Shown: positions 47,226 through 53,922 of the stretch, in pieces
Layout of the letters: the number at the start of each line of letters is the position of its first letter
Numbering within the stretch: position 1 is the stretch's first letter
Source: Sphingomonas sp.
Lineage (GTDB): Bacteria; Pseudomonadota; Alphaproteobacteria; Sphingomonadales; Sphingomonadaceae
DNA length: 64,000 bases
Direction: 5' to 3'
NCBI RefSeq assembly: GCF_017304635.1
Contig: NZ_JAFKMA010000003.1
Span: 5,001 to 69,000 of the forward strand
Notes under the pieces: generated by a model
Databases searched by the model: none
Seen by the model: the letters and a program-made list of their open reading frames with translations, nothing else
What the model was told of the DNA's origin: nothing
Translations under genes and position numbers: made by a program

Positions 47226-47516
47226 TCACGCGTTCTTCGCGACGCTTTCCTCCATCCGCCGCAACTGCTCGGGCGTCGCTTCCCCTTGATGCGCAGCGCG
47301 CCATTCGTCGTACGGCATGCCGTAGATCACCTCGCGCGCCGCCGCCTTGTCGAGGCCGCCGGCCTCCCCCACCCAGTCGGACAGGCAGTTGCGGCAGAAT
47401 CCGGCAAGTCCCATCAAATCAATGTTCTGCGCGTCGCTGCGATGGCGCAGGTGACGCACCAGCCGGCGGAACGCCGCCGCCGCCACCGCATCGTCGAGTC
47501 GATCGAGGCTATCCAT
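47226..47516 (-). CDS. DUF1244 protein
   Basis: A 96-residue protein matching DUF1244: AAAFRRLVRHLRHRSDAQNIDLMGLAGFCRNCLSDWV, with a conserved C-x-x-C pair, then YGMPYDEWRAAHQ. The family is small, soluble and of unknown function, with metal binding suspected from the cysteines. Confidence 0.92.
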   Translation of the reverse strand: MDSLDRLDDAVAAAAFRRLVRHLRHRSDAQNIDLMGLAGFCRNCLSDWVGEAGGLDKAAAREVIYGMPYDEWRAAHQGEATPEQLRRMEESVAKNA

Positions 47517-47586
47517 TCGTATGCTCCAAGGTTGATCCGGCGCAGATAGGGGCTACAGCCGGCGCGCGACAAGCGAAGAGGATCGC

Positions 47587-49041
47587 ATGACCAAGGCCAC
47601 CGCCCCCCGCTCTCGCAAGGTCCGCGTGCTCGCGACGCTCGGCCCGGCGAGCAACACGCCCGAAATGATCGGCAAGCTGTTCGAGGCGGGCGCCGACGCG
47701 TTTCGCGTCAACATGAGCCATGGCGACCAGGCGTCGAAGGTCAGCGTGATCGAGGCGATCCGCGGGCTGGAGAAGAGATACGGCCGGCCGACGACGATCC
47801 TCGCCGACTTGCAAGGGCCCAAGCTGCGCGTCGGCAAGTTCGCCGAGGGGCGCGTTATGCTGGAGACCGACAGCATGTTCGTGCTCGACCGCGACAAGGC
47901 GCCGGGCGACGCGAGCCGCGTCGAACTGCCGCATCGCGAGATTTTCGAGGCGATGGAGGTCGGCGCGCGGTTGCTGCTCGACGACGGCAAGCTGGTGCTG
48001 CGCGTGCTCGAATGCGGGCCCGACCGGATCGTCACCAACGTCGAGGTCGGCGGCGCGCTGTCGAACAACAAGGGCCTCAACGTGCCCGACGTGGTCGTGC
48101 CGATGGCGGCGCTGACCGAAAAGGACCGTAGCGACCTGTCGTTCGCGGTCGAGCAGGGCGTTGACTGGATCGCGCTGAGCTTCGTCCAGCGGCCCGACGA
48201 TCTGTGGGAAGCGCGCAAGCTGATCGGCGGCAAGGCGGCATTGCTCGCGAAGATCGAGAAGCCGGCGGCGATCGACCGACTGGAGGAAATCGTCGAGGCG
48301 TGCGACGGCGTGATGGTCGCGCGCGGTGACCTGGGCGTCGAGCTGCCACCGCAGTCGGTGCCGCCGTTGCAGAAGCGGATCGTCGAGACCGCGCGCCGCC
48401 AAGGCAAGCCGGTGGTCGTCGCGACGCAGATGCTCGAATCGATGATCGAAAGCCCCTCCCCAACTCGCGCCGAAGTCTCCGACGTCGCGACCGCGATCTA
48501 TGACGGCGCCGACGCGATCATGCTGTCGGCGGAGTCGGCGGCGGGCAAGTGGCCGATCGAATCGGTCGCGATGATGAACGCGATCGGCGAGGCGGTGGAG
48601 CGCGACCCGATGCACGGCGACCGCATCCACTTCACCGTGGTGCAGTCCGACCCGACCACCGCCGATGCGCTGTCGGAAGCGGCCAAGAACATCGCCCGCA
48701 CGATCGACGCCGCCGCGATCGTCTGCTTCACCAGCAGCGGATCGACCGCGCGGCGCATCGCGCGCGAGCGGCCGTCGGTGCCGCTGATGGTGCTGACCCC
48801 GAAGATGGAGACGGCGCGGCGAACCGGCCTGCTGTGGGGCGCCTATGCCGTCCACACCCGCGACGTCGATTCGTTCGAGGACATGGTCGCCAAGGCCAAG
48901 CGCATGGTGCTGCGTCACAAGCTCGCGGCGGCGGGCGACCGGGTGATCGTGATGGCCGGCGTGCCGTTCAAGACACCGGGATCGACCAACGTGCTCCATG
49001 TCGTGCGGATCGTCGGTGACGAGTTGAAGGGATACAACTGA
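47587..49041 (+). CDS. pyk: Pyruvate kinase
   Basis: Final step of glycolysis, phosphoenolpyruvate plus ADP to pyruvate plus ATP. The 484-residue protein has RVLATLGPASNTPEM, VNMSHGD, the catalytic lysine motif LLAKIEKPAAIDRLEEIVEACDGVMVARGDLGVELP, and ATQMLESMIESPSPTRAEVSDVATAIYDGADAIMLSAESA. The C-terminal allosteric domain is complete. Confidence 0.97.
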   Translation: MTKATAPRSRKVRVLATLGPASNTPEMIGKLFEAGADAFRVNMSHGDQASKVSVIEAIRGLEKRYGRPTTILADLQGPKLRVGKFAEGRVMLETDSMFVLDRDKAPGDASRVELPHREIFEAMEVGARLLLDDGKLVLRVLECGPDRIVTNVEVGGALSNNKGLNVPDVVVPMAALTEKDRSDLSFAVEQGVDWIALSFVQRPDDLWEARKLIGGKAALLAKIEKPAAIDRLEEIVEACDGVMVARGDLGVELPPQSVPPLQKRIVETARRQGKPVVVATQMLESMIESPSPTRAEVSDVATAIYDGADAIMLSAESAAGKWPIESVAMMNAIGEAVERDPMHGDRIHFTVVQSDPTTADALSEAAKNIARTIDAAAIVCFTSSGSTARRIARERPSVPLMVLTPKMETARRTGLLWGAYAVHTRDVDSFEDMVAKAKRMVLRHKLAAAGDRVIVMAGVPFKTPGSTNVLHVVRIVGDELKGYN

Positions 49042-49068
49042 CGCCGGGGCATAAAGCGCCCTGCCCCT

Positions 49069-49356
49069 CTAGTCCCCGTCGATTACCAGCAGGTCGAGCG
49101 TTGCGCGCCCCGCGTCGCGCGCGGTGACTTCGGCGCTCGCGACGAACCCGCTCCGCATCGGTAAATCCGCTTCCGGCAGCGATGCCAGCCAGGCGTCGAG
49201 CGCCTGATCGTCCGCCGCCGCCACTCCGACCGTCAACCGCTCGCCGACGAACAGCGCCGATGCCCAGCGCCGCCGCCGCACCGCGCTCGCGCTGACCGCC
49301 AGGGGCGCGGCCGACCGCACCAGCGCGCGCAGGCATTCCGCTTCGCGCCCGCTCAT
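49069..49356 (-). CDS. Hypothetical protein, second gene of a putative SOS-linked pair
   Basis: A 95-residue protein (MSGREAECLRALVRSAAPL... ending TLDLLVIDGD) that I do not recognise. It is small, soluble, Ala/Arg-rich, and predicted alpha/beta. The ATG at 49356 overlaps the TGA of the upstream small gene (ATGA), so the pair is co-translated from the divergent promoter that carries the SOS-type box at 49567. No function is assigned. Confidence 0.7.
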   Translation of the reverse strand: MSGREAECLRALVRSAAPLAVSASAVRRRRWASALFVGERLTVGVAAADDQALDAWLASLPEADLPMRSGFVASAEVTARDAGRATLDLLVIDGD

Positions 49357-49535
49357 CGCACCGAATCCTGCCCGCGGATGAACCCCAGTACGCGCGCCGC
49401 CGTCGCTGCCCGCGGCTCGCGCCCCATCCGCAAATCGAGCACGAAGCGCGGATCGTTGACCGCCAGCCGCCCGAACTTGGTCGGCGCCATTCCCGATCGC
49501 CGTAGAAACTTCTCCACTTCCCACCCGACATGCAT
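49353..49535 (-). CDS. Small putative DNA-binding protein, first gene of the pair
   Basis: A 60-residue basic protein (MHVGWEVEKFLRRSGMAPTK...). The R-R-S-G-M-x-x-T-x-F-G-R-L-A-V-x-D segment and following DPRFVLDLRMGREPR resemble a short helix-turn-helix, as in phage-type regulators. The start at 49535 has AAAGGG eight bases upstream. Its promoter contains GTTC-N7-GTTC, and it is coupled to the downstream hypothetical gene. A regulatory or DNA-damage role is inference. Confidence 0.65.
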   Translation of the reverse strand: MHVGWEVEKFLRRSGMAPTKFGRLAVNDPRFVLDLRMGREPRAATAARVLGFIRGQDSVR

Positions 49536-49566
49536 CGACAACACCCTTTCGACTCGCTCGATGTAT

Positions 49567-49581
49567 GTTCTTGTTCTGTTC
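49567..49581. promoter_or_regulatory. SOS-type LexA box GTTC-N7-GTTC
   Basis: GTTCTTGTTCTGTTC fits exactly the alphaproteobacterial LexA direct repeat GTTCN7GTTC (read GAACN7GAAC on the other strand). It lies 32 bases upstream of the minus-strand small gene and 47 bases upstream of the plus-strand S24 regulator, between plausible -35 and -10 elements for the minus-strand promoter. Confidence 0.65.
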
Positions 49582-49597
49582 GTATTTCCAACTTGTC

Positions 49598-49611
49598 TAG
49601 GAAATTTCCTA
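49598..49611. promoter_or_regulatory. Perfect 14-bp palindrome before the S24 regulator
   Basis: TAGGAAATTTCCTA, perfectly self-complementary, sits 16 bases upstream of the GTG start of the LexA-like regulator. It is a candidate autoregulatory operator distinct from the SOS box. Confidence 0.5.
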
Positions 49612-49627
49612 CGACTATGGATCGATC

Positions 49628-50248
49628 GTGGCGGAGGTCCGGTCGACTTTGGTGCAATTGGCGGAGGCGCGCGGAATCAGCCTCGCGCGGCTGTCGCGCA
49701 TGGTCGGGCGTAACGAGGCGTATCTTCAGCAGTTCGTGAAGCGCGGCACCCCCCGCCGGCTTGACGAAGACGCGCGGCGATTGCTTGCGGCATTCTTCGG
49801 CGTCGACGACAGCATATTGGGGGGCGAGCCGCGCGACGACATGGTCGCGGTGCCGCGCATCGATGCCGAGGCGGCGGCCGGTCCCGGACGGCTGGTCGAG
49901 GACGATCGCATCGTCGGTGAGGAGCGGATCGACCCGCGCGTCGTGGCGCGGCTCGGCGTGACGCCCGGCGCGCTCACCATGATCGTCGCGCGCGGCGAAT
50001 CGATGGAGCCGACCATCGCCGATGGCGATGCCTTGTTCGTCGATACCGCCGATCGCCGGCTGTCGTCGCGCGCCGGGCTGTTCGTGTTGCGGCTCGACGG
50101 CGCGTTGCTGGTCAAGCGAGTCGCGCGGATCGGGTTCGACCTGCACATCGCCAGCGACAATCCGGTGACGCCGGCGATCGCACCGGTACGCGCCGACCGC
50201 GCCGACATCGTCGGCCGCGTGGTGCGCCTGACGCGGTCGCTGCGCTGA
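49628..50248 (+). CDS. LexA-like S24 family transcriptional regulator
   Basis: A 206-residue protein. Residues 1-60 form a helix-turn-helix (ARGISLARLSRMVGRNEAYLQQFVKRG), followed by a linker with an Ala-Gly pair (EAAAGPGRL) that could be an autocleavage site. The S24 peptidase domain has the catalytic Ser in VARGESMEPTIADGD and Lys in GALLVKRVARIG. This is the phage C2/LexA-like architecture, not canonical LexA, which has a different winged helix. The start is GTG at 49628. Divergent from the small two-gene operon across the SOS-type box. Confidence 0.87.
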   Translation: MAEVRSTLVQLAEARGISLARLSRMVGRNEAYLQQFVKRGTPRRLDEDARRLLAAFFGVDDSILGGEPRDDMVAVPRIDAEAAAGPGRLVEDDRIVGEERIDPRVVARLGVTPGALTMIVARGESMEPTIADGDALFVDTADRRLSSRAGLFVLRLDGALLVKRVARIGFDLHIASDNPVTPAIAPVRADRADIVGRVVRLTRSLR

Positions 50249-50276
50249 CCGTCAGCCGCGACTGTCGATTAGCCGA

Positions 50277-50456
50277 TCAGCGCCGTTCCCGCAGCCACAC
50301 CGCGACCGCGGCCGCGATGCCCACGCCGGTACCGATTAGCAGCGCCGTCGTCGCATGTCCCGCGACCACCCCGTACGCGGCGCCGGCGATGATGCCGATC
50401 GCGACCAGGCAACCGCCGGCGGGGGGATTATTCGAGGGGGCGGGCGGACGTTCCAT
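50277..50456 (-). CDS. Small membrane protein
   Basis: A 59-residue protein: a Pro-rich N terminus (MERPPAPSNNPPAGG) followed by two transmembrane segments (CLVAIGIIAGAAYGVVAG and TTALLIGTGVGIAAAVAVWL) and a basic tail. Not recognised. The start at 50456 is the ATG before the hydrophobic region. It is divergent from the sigma-54-type gene at 50642. Confidence 0.6.
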   Translation of the reverse strand: MERPPAPSNNPPAGGCLVAIGIIAGAAYGVVAGHATTALLIGTGVGIAAAVAVWLRERR

Positions 50457-50475
50457 GGCGCTAGCGCGTCTGGCA

Positions 50476-50513
50476 TGTTCCGGATCGGGACGCCAGTGTC
50501 CCGCACCGGGACA
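50476..50513 (+). promoter_or_regulatory. Tandem upstream activator sites (TGTYCCG-N3-CGGGACR)
   Basis: TGTTCCG-GAT-CGGGACG (50476-50492) and TGTCCCG-CAC-CGGGACA (50497-50513) share one palindromic pattern. Their centres are 21 bp apart (two helical turns, same DNA face). They lie roughly 75-100 bases upstream of the sigma-54-type promoter at 50579, the usual place for an enhancer-binding protein. Confidence 0.7.
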
Positions 50514-50578
50514 ATAGAGACAGGATCCCGATGGTGCGTTTACCACCGCGATCCGCACCCTTCCGCCGATCCCCGCCG

Positions 50579-50595
50579 CTGGCACGATGCTTGTA
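50579..50595 (+). promoter_or_regulatory. Near-consensus sigma-54 promoter
   Basis: CTGGCACGATGCTTGTA matches the YTGGCACGrNNNTTGCW consensus at all but one position (GT instead of GC at -12), with correct GG-to-G spacing. Transcription would start near 50606, leaving a ~36-base leader with GGAG before the ATG at 50642. The glnB promoter at 43789 carries the same GT variant. Confidence 0.75.
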
Positions 50596-50641
50596 GCGGC
50601 GCGGTGGACCGCACGGACGCGGCCAGTCTCTGGAGTATCGC

Positions 50642-50848
50642 ATGCATCTGTTCCTCGCCGACCGTATGTCCGTCCAGGCCGCCGAGGAACTGATCGCATC
50701 GTTCGGGGATCATGCCGAGCTCGAAGCCGCGGCGCGCGCCGACAAGAGCCGTAACCTGGGCAACCACATCCACTTCTGCCGCTGGCGCCAGATCGAACGA
50801 CTGATCGGGGTGATGGCCGCCGACCGCGCGGTCGGCACCGTGCACTGA
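50642..50848 (+). CDS. Small conserved protein under sigma-54-type control
   Basis: A 68-residue soluble protein. Its C-terminal block NHIHFCRWRQIERLIGVM, ending in GTVH, resembles a motif I recall in multicopy small sphingomonad proteins of unknown function; no domain is assigned with confidence. CTGGAG six bases upstream of the ATG is a good ribosome-binding site. The gene is preceded by the sigma-54-type promoter and tandem activator palindromes, so expression should depend on RpoN and an NtrC-family activator. The exosortase-A genes at 61 kb make the PEP-CTERM regulator PrsR one candidate activator (inference). Confidence 0.75.
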   Translation: MHLFLADRMSVQAAEELIASFGDHAELEAAARADKSRNLGNHIHFCRWRQIERLIGVMAADRAVGTVH

Positions 50849-50855
50849 AGCCAGG

Positions 50856-50932
50856 GCGGCACCGGCCCGCTCCCCTACCCGGCCTCCCGTTTAGGATATG
50901 CTATGGGAGGTGGAGGAGTGGGCCGGTGCCGC
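50856..50932. repeat. ~77-bp hairpin between convergent genes (family A, copy 2)
   Basis: Arms share GGCACCGGCCC and CTCCCC/GGAG elements with the copy at 1512-1593, with a 4-base bulge and some G-U-type changes. The loop reads TTAGGATATGCTA, again containing TAGGATA. It starts 7 bases after the stop of the small gene and ends 6 bases before the purK stop. Confidence 0.8.
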
Positions 50933-50938
50933 TGCAAA

Positions 50939-52021
50939 CTACGCCGGCAGGTCGCGCCGCAGTCGGGTGACATGGCCCATCTTGCGCCCCGGTCGCGCAT
51001 CGCCCTTGCCGTAGAGGTGGAGGTGGGCGCCGGGCTCGGCGAGGATTTCGACCCAGCGGTCGCCGGCGTCGCCGATCAGATTCTCCATCTCGACCGCCGG
51101 CGCGGTCAGCGCGGTATCGCCGAGTGGCAGGCCGGCGATCGCGCGGATGTGGTTCTCGAACTGCGATGCCACCGCGCCTTCGATCGTCCAGTGCCCCGAA
51201 TTGTGCACGCGCGGCGCCATTTCGTTGAACACCGGCCCGGCGGCGGTCGCGAAGAACTCGCACGCCAGCACGCCGACATAATCGAGCGTGTCGGCGATCC
51301 GCCCGGTCAGCGCGGCAGCGACGCCCCATTGCGCGGCGATCTCGGCCGGCGCCGGCAAGGTCGAGGTCGCGAGGATACCGTCCACGTGCCGGTTCCACGG
51401 CGGCGGGTAGCTGACCATCGCACCGCCGGTGCCGCGCGCCAGGATGATCGAGAATTCGTGGCTGAACTCGACAAATCCTTCCAGGATCGCCGGACGCCCG
51501 CCGATCGCGCTCCACGCCGCCTCGGCTTCGTCGGGCGCGGCGATGCGCACCTGCCCCTTGCCGTCATAGCCGAGCCGCAGCGTCTTCAGGATCGCGGGCG
51601 CACCGATCTCGCCGAGCGCCGCGCGCAGTTCCTCCAGCGTCTCGACGCGCCGCCACGGCGCGGTCCGGCCGCCGATCGCATCGACGAACGCCTTCTCGTT
51701 GGCACGGTCTTGCGCGATCGCCAGCGCGGCGGGCGCGGGATGGACCGGCACCTTGCCCGCCAGATAGTCGATCGGCTCGATCGCGATATTCTCGAACTCG
51801 TAGGTCACGACGTCGCAACGCGCCGCCATCTCGTCGAGCACGATGCGGCTGTGATAGTCGGCGCGGGTAAAGCTTGACGCGGTCTGCGCCGCGACGCTTT
51901 CGGCATCGGGCGCGAGGATGTGGGTGTGGTAGCCGAGCTCGGCGGCCGCCGACGCCAGCATCCGGCCGAGCTGGCCGCCGCCGAGGATGCCGATCGTGGA
52001 GCCGGGGGGCAGGACTGTCAC
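50939..52021 (-). CDS. purK: N5-carboxyaminoimidazole ribonucleotide synthase
   Basis: Purine pathway: carboxylates AIR to N5-CAIR with ATP and bicarbonate. The 360-residue ATP-grasp protein begins GSTIGILGGGQLGRMLASAAAELG, has LKTLRLGYDGKGQ, EGFVEFSHEFSIILARG and EFFATAAGPVFNEMAPRVHNSGHWTIEGA. It is downstream of purE, whose product mutates its product to CAIR. Confidence 0.97.
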   Translation of the reverse strand: MTVLPPGSTIGILGGGQLGRMLASAAAELGYHTHILAPDAESVAAQTASSFTRADYHSRIVLDEMAARCDVVTYEFENIAIEPIDYLAGKVPVHPAPAALAIAQDRANEKAFVDAIGGRTAPWRRVETLEELRAALGEIGAPAILKTLRLGYDGKGQVRIAAPDEAEAAWSAIGGRPAILEGFVEFSHEFSIILARGTGGAMVSYPPPWNRHVDGILATSTLPAPAEIAAQWGVAAALTGRIADTLDYVGVLACEFFATAAGPVFNEMAPRVHNSGHWTIEGAVASQFENHIRAIAGLPLGDTALTAPAVEMENLIGDAGDRWVEILAEPGAHLHLYGKGDARPGRKMGHVTRLRRDLPA

Positions 52022-52069
52022 GCGATACCTCCCGAAATCGGTTCGAACAGAGCTTGTAAAAAGAAGACC

Positions 52070-52097
52070 GGCCCTTCGACAAGCTCAGGGCGAACGG
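52070..52097. repeat. Dispersed palindrome GCCCTTCGACAAGCTCAGGG (family F)
   Basis: GGCCCTTCGACAAGCTCAGG then GCGAACGG lies between purE and purK. The core self-pairs weakly. This exact sequence type is a common intergenic repeat in proteobacteria (family knowledge). Confidence 0.8.
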
Positions 52098-52106
52098 AAT
52101 GTGGAA

Positions 52107-52586
52107 CTATTCGGGATCGATCGCGACGCCATCGGTCTGGTTCGCGCGCCACGCTTGCAATCGTTCGGCCAGCGCGTCGTCGCTCGTCGCCAGTATCGCT
52201 GCCGCCAGCAGGCCGGCATTGATCGCGCCGGGCTTGCCGATCGCCAGCGCGCCCACCGGAATACCGCCCGGCATCTGGACGATCGAATAGAGGCTGTCGA
52301 CGCCCTTCAGCGCCTTACTCTCGACCGGCACGCCGAGCACCGGCAGATGCGTCATCGCCGCCGCCATGCCGGGCAGGTGCGCCGCACCGCCAGCGCCCGC
52401 GATGATGACCTTCAATCCGCGACCGGCCGCGCTATTCGCATAATCGTAGAGGCGTTGTGGCGTACGGTGAGCCGATACGACCTTCGTTTCGTACGGCACG
52501 CCCAATCCGTCGAGCTTGTCGGCGGCATGGCGCATCGTGTCCCAATCGGACGTGCTGCCCATGATGATGCCGACCAACGGTTGCAT
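52107..52586 (-). CDS. purE: N5-carboxyaminoimidazole ribonucleotide mutase
   Basis: Converts N5-CAIR to CAIR. The 159-residue class I PurE has [54 protein letters not shown] and the [23 protein letters not shown] block. It is the first gene of purE-purK. Its leader contains the nested 270-bp element at 52629-52898. Confidence 0.97.
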   Translation of the reverse strand: MQPLVGIIMGSTSDWDTMRHAADKLDGLGVPYETKVVSAHRTPQRLYDYANSAAGRGLKVIIAGAGGAAHLPGMAAAMTHLPVLGVPVESKALKGVDSLYSIVQMPGGIPVGALAIGKPGAINAGLLAAAILATSDDALAERLQAWRANQTDGVAIDPE

Positions 52587-52628
52587 CGCCGCCGCCTAGC
52601 CGGGGTGACGCGTCAGGGCAACCGCTCT

Positions 52629-52898
52629 AGGGTCCAAACTCAAGCAGGACAAGGATCATGATCGCCCGGAGAAGGCCACCGGCAAGGAGCGTAGCGCCGT
52701 CGCGTAGCAGAGCTACGCGCAAGCAAGCGACGCCGTCCGGTGGCCTTCTCCAGGCGACCGCCTGCGGCGGCGGGCCGATTTCGGCGCCGGGCAGCGTTGC
52801 TTGGCGGTCAAGATGCCTCAGCATCGCTCCCTTCGCGCGCCTTGCCCGACACCGAAATCGGCTCCGTCATGACCCTGTCCTGATTGAGTTTGGACCCT
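52629..52898 (-). repeat. 270-bp nested inverted-repeat element upstream of purE
   Basis: 32-33-bp terminal inverted repeats (AGGGTCCAAACTCA...) at 52629-52661 and 52867-52898 enclose two arms. Arm A is 52662-52682 with 52737-52757, 21 bp, capped by CGCGTAGC-AGA-GCTACGCG. Arm B is 52775-52793 with 52843-52861, 19 bp, capped by GATGC-CTCA-GCATC. All three mismatches in arms A and B are C-A on the plus strand but G-U in the minus-strand RNA. It ends at the stop codon of the upstream gene and 42 bases before purE. MITE or structured purE leader. Confidence 0.7.
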
Positions 52899-53356
52899 TA
52901 GCAATGTCGCGCCAGCGCCAGCCCGCGCAGGAAGCCGCGCCGCGCCAGCCCGGCCTGGATGCCGATCGCCTTGCGCCGGTCGGCGGCGGCGGCGCCGCTG
53001 ACCTCGCGCACCACGCCGCGGAACGGGATCAGCGAGTTGACCACCGCTTTCCCGCCGAGCGCCGCCAGCGTCTCCGGCCGCGGCCCGCCACGATCGAGAT
53101 CGGGGCCGAGCACGGCATCGAGCGAGCGAAGCTGTGCGCGGATCGCGGGACATTTGCTGAGGCCCGCCGTCGCATAGGGCGCCTGCGCCGCGCGAGTCAG
53201 GACCGGTGGCACCTTCGTCTTGGCGAGCCCGACGTCGCGCACCGGCTGCGACACGATGCGTCCGGCCTGGTCGATGTTCGATCGCTTGTGCTGGGCGGAA
53301 GCGATACTCGACAGGGCAAGCAGAGCGGCGGCAATGGCAAGGCTTCGGATCATCAT
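52898..53356 (-). CDS. Sphingomonad secreted protein, tandem copy 2
   Basis: A 152-residue exported protein: signal peptide residues 1-22 (IAAALLALSSIASAQ), then a shared family body SQPVRDVGLAKTKVPPVLTRAAQAPY, GGKAVVNSLIPFRGVVREVSGAAAADRR and a Cys-terminal tail. I know no named domain; the family looks restricted to sphingomonads. The ATG at 53356 overlaps the TGA of its upstream paralogue. The TAA stop touches the end of the nested element. Confidence 0.78.
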   Translation of the reverse strand: MMIRSLAIAAALLALSSIASAQHKRSNIDQAGRIVSQPVRDVGLAKTKVPPVLTRAAQAPYATAGLSKCPAIRAQLRSLDAVLGPDLDRGGPRPETLAALGGKAVVNSLIPFRGVVREVSGAAAADRRKAIGIQAGLARRGFLRGLALARHC

Positions 53357-53847
53357 TGTCCCGGCTGGCAGTTGCGCGTGGTATAGACGCCGCGCAGGAA
53401 CCCGCGCTGGGCAATCCCGGCATCGGTCGCGGCGGCGAGGCGGCGGTCGGCGGCGGCCGCGCCGCTGATCTCGCGCACCACGCCGCGGAACGGGATCAGC
53501 GAATTGACCACCGCCTTGCCGCCCGCGGCGACCAGCGTGTCGCCCTTCTTCGGGCCGTCGTCGAAATCGGGACCAAGTGCGGTGTCGAGGTCACCGAGCT
53601 TGGCGGCGATCGCGCCGCAATCGCTCATGCCCTCGAGCGTATACGGCCCCTGCGCCGCGACTTGGAGTACCGGCGGGATCTTCGTCTTGGCGACGCCGAC
53701 GTCGCGCGCCGGCTGCGAGATGATGTGCTCGGCCTTGTCCATGTTCGACGATTGCTGCTCCGGGGGCGGCGGCGGAGGCGGCACGTCCTGCGCGGCGGCG
53801 ATGGCGGGCACCGCGAGCGACATGGCGATCATGATGCGGATCAACAT
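53353..53847 (-). CDS. Sphingomonad secreted protein, tandem copy 1
   Basis: A 164-residue paralogue of the downstream gene: signal peptide residues 1-20 (IMIAMSLAVPAIAAAQ), a VPPPPPPPEQQ linker, then SQPARDVGVAKTKIPPVLQVAAQGPY and GGKAVVNSLIPFRGVVREISGAAAADRR. The two are translationally coupled through ATGA. The invariant PFRGVVREVSGA-type block, two cysteines, and tandem duplication suggest a heteromeric or envelope role, but no function is known. Confidence 0.78.
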   Translation of the reverse strand: MLIRIMIAMSLAVPAIAAAQDVPPPPPPPEQQSSNMDKAEHIISQPARDVGVAKTKIPPVLQVAAQGPYTLEGMSDCGAIAAKLGDLDTALGPDFDDGPKKGDTLVAAGGKAVVNSLIPFRGVVREISGAAAADRRLAAATDAGIAQRGFLRGVYTTRNCQPGQ

Positions 53848-53922
53848 GGCCCGACAACACCGCATGTCGCGCGCGGTTCCCGGACGCTGGCGCGGCAAGC
53901 GGGCACCCCCTATGATGACGCC

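Noticed and set aside
49628-50248. Canonical LexA repressor
   Set aside because: The N-terminal domain resembles phage-type repressors instead of the LexA winged helix, although the S24 domain is LexA-like.
51699-51714. TTGGCACG followed by TTGCG inside purK, resembling sigma-54
   Set aside because: GG-to-GC spacing is 9 not 10, it is inside a coding sequence, and no gene starts downstream on that strand.
52627-52824. Open frames inside the 270-bp nested element on both strands
   Set aside because: They lie wholly in inverted repeats and encode no plausible protein.
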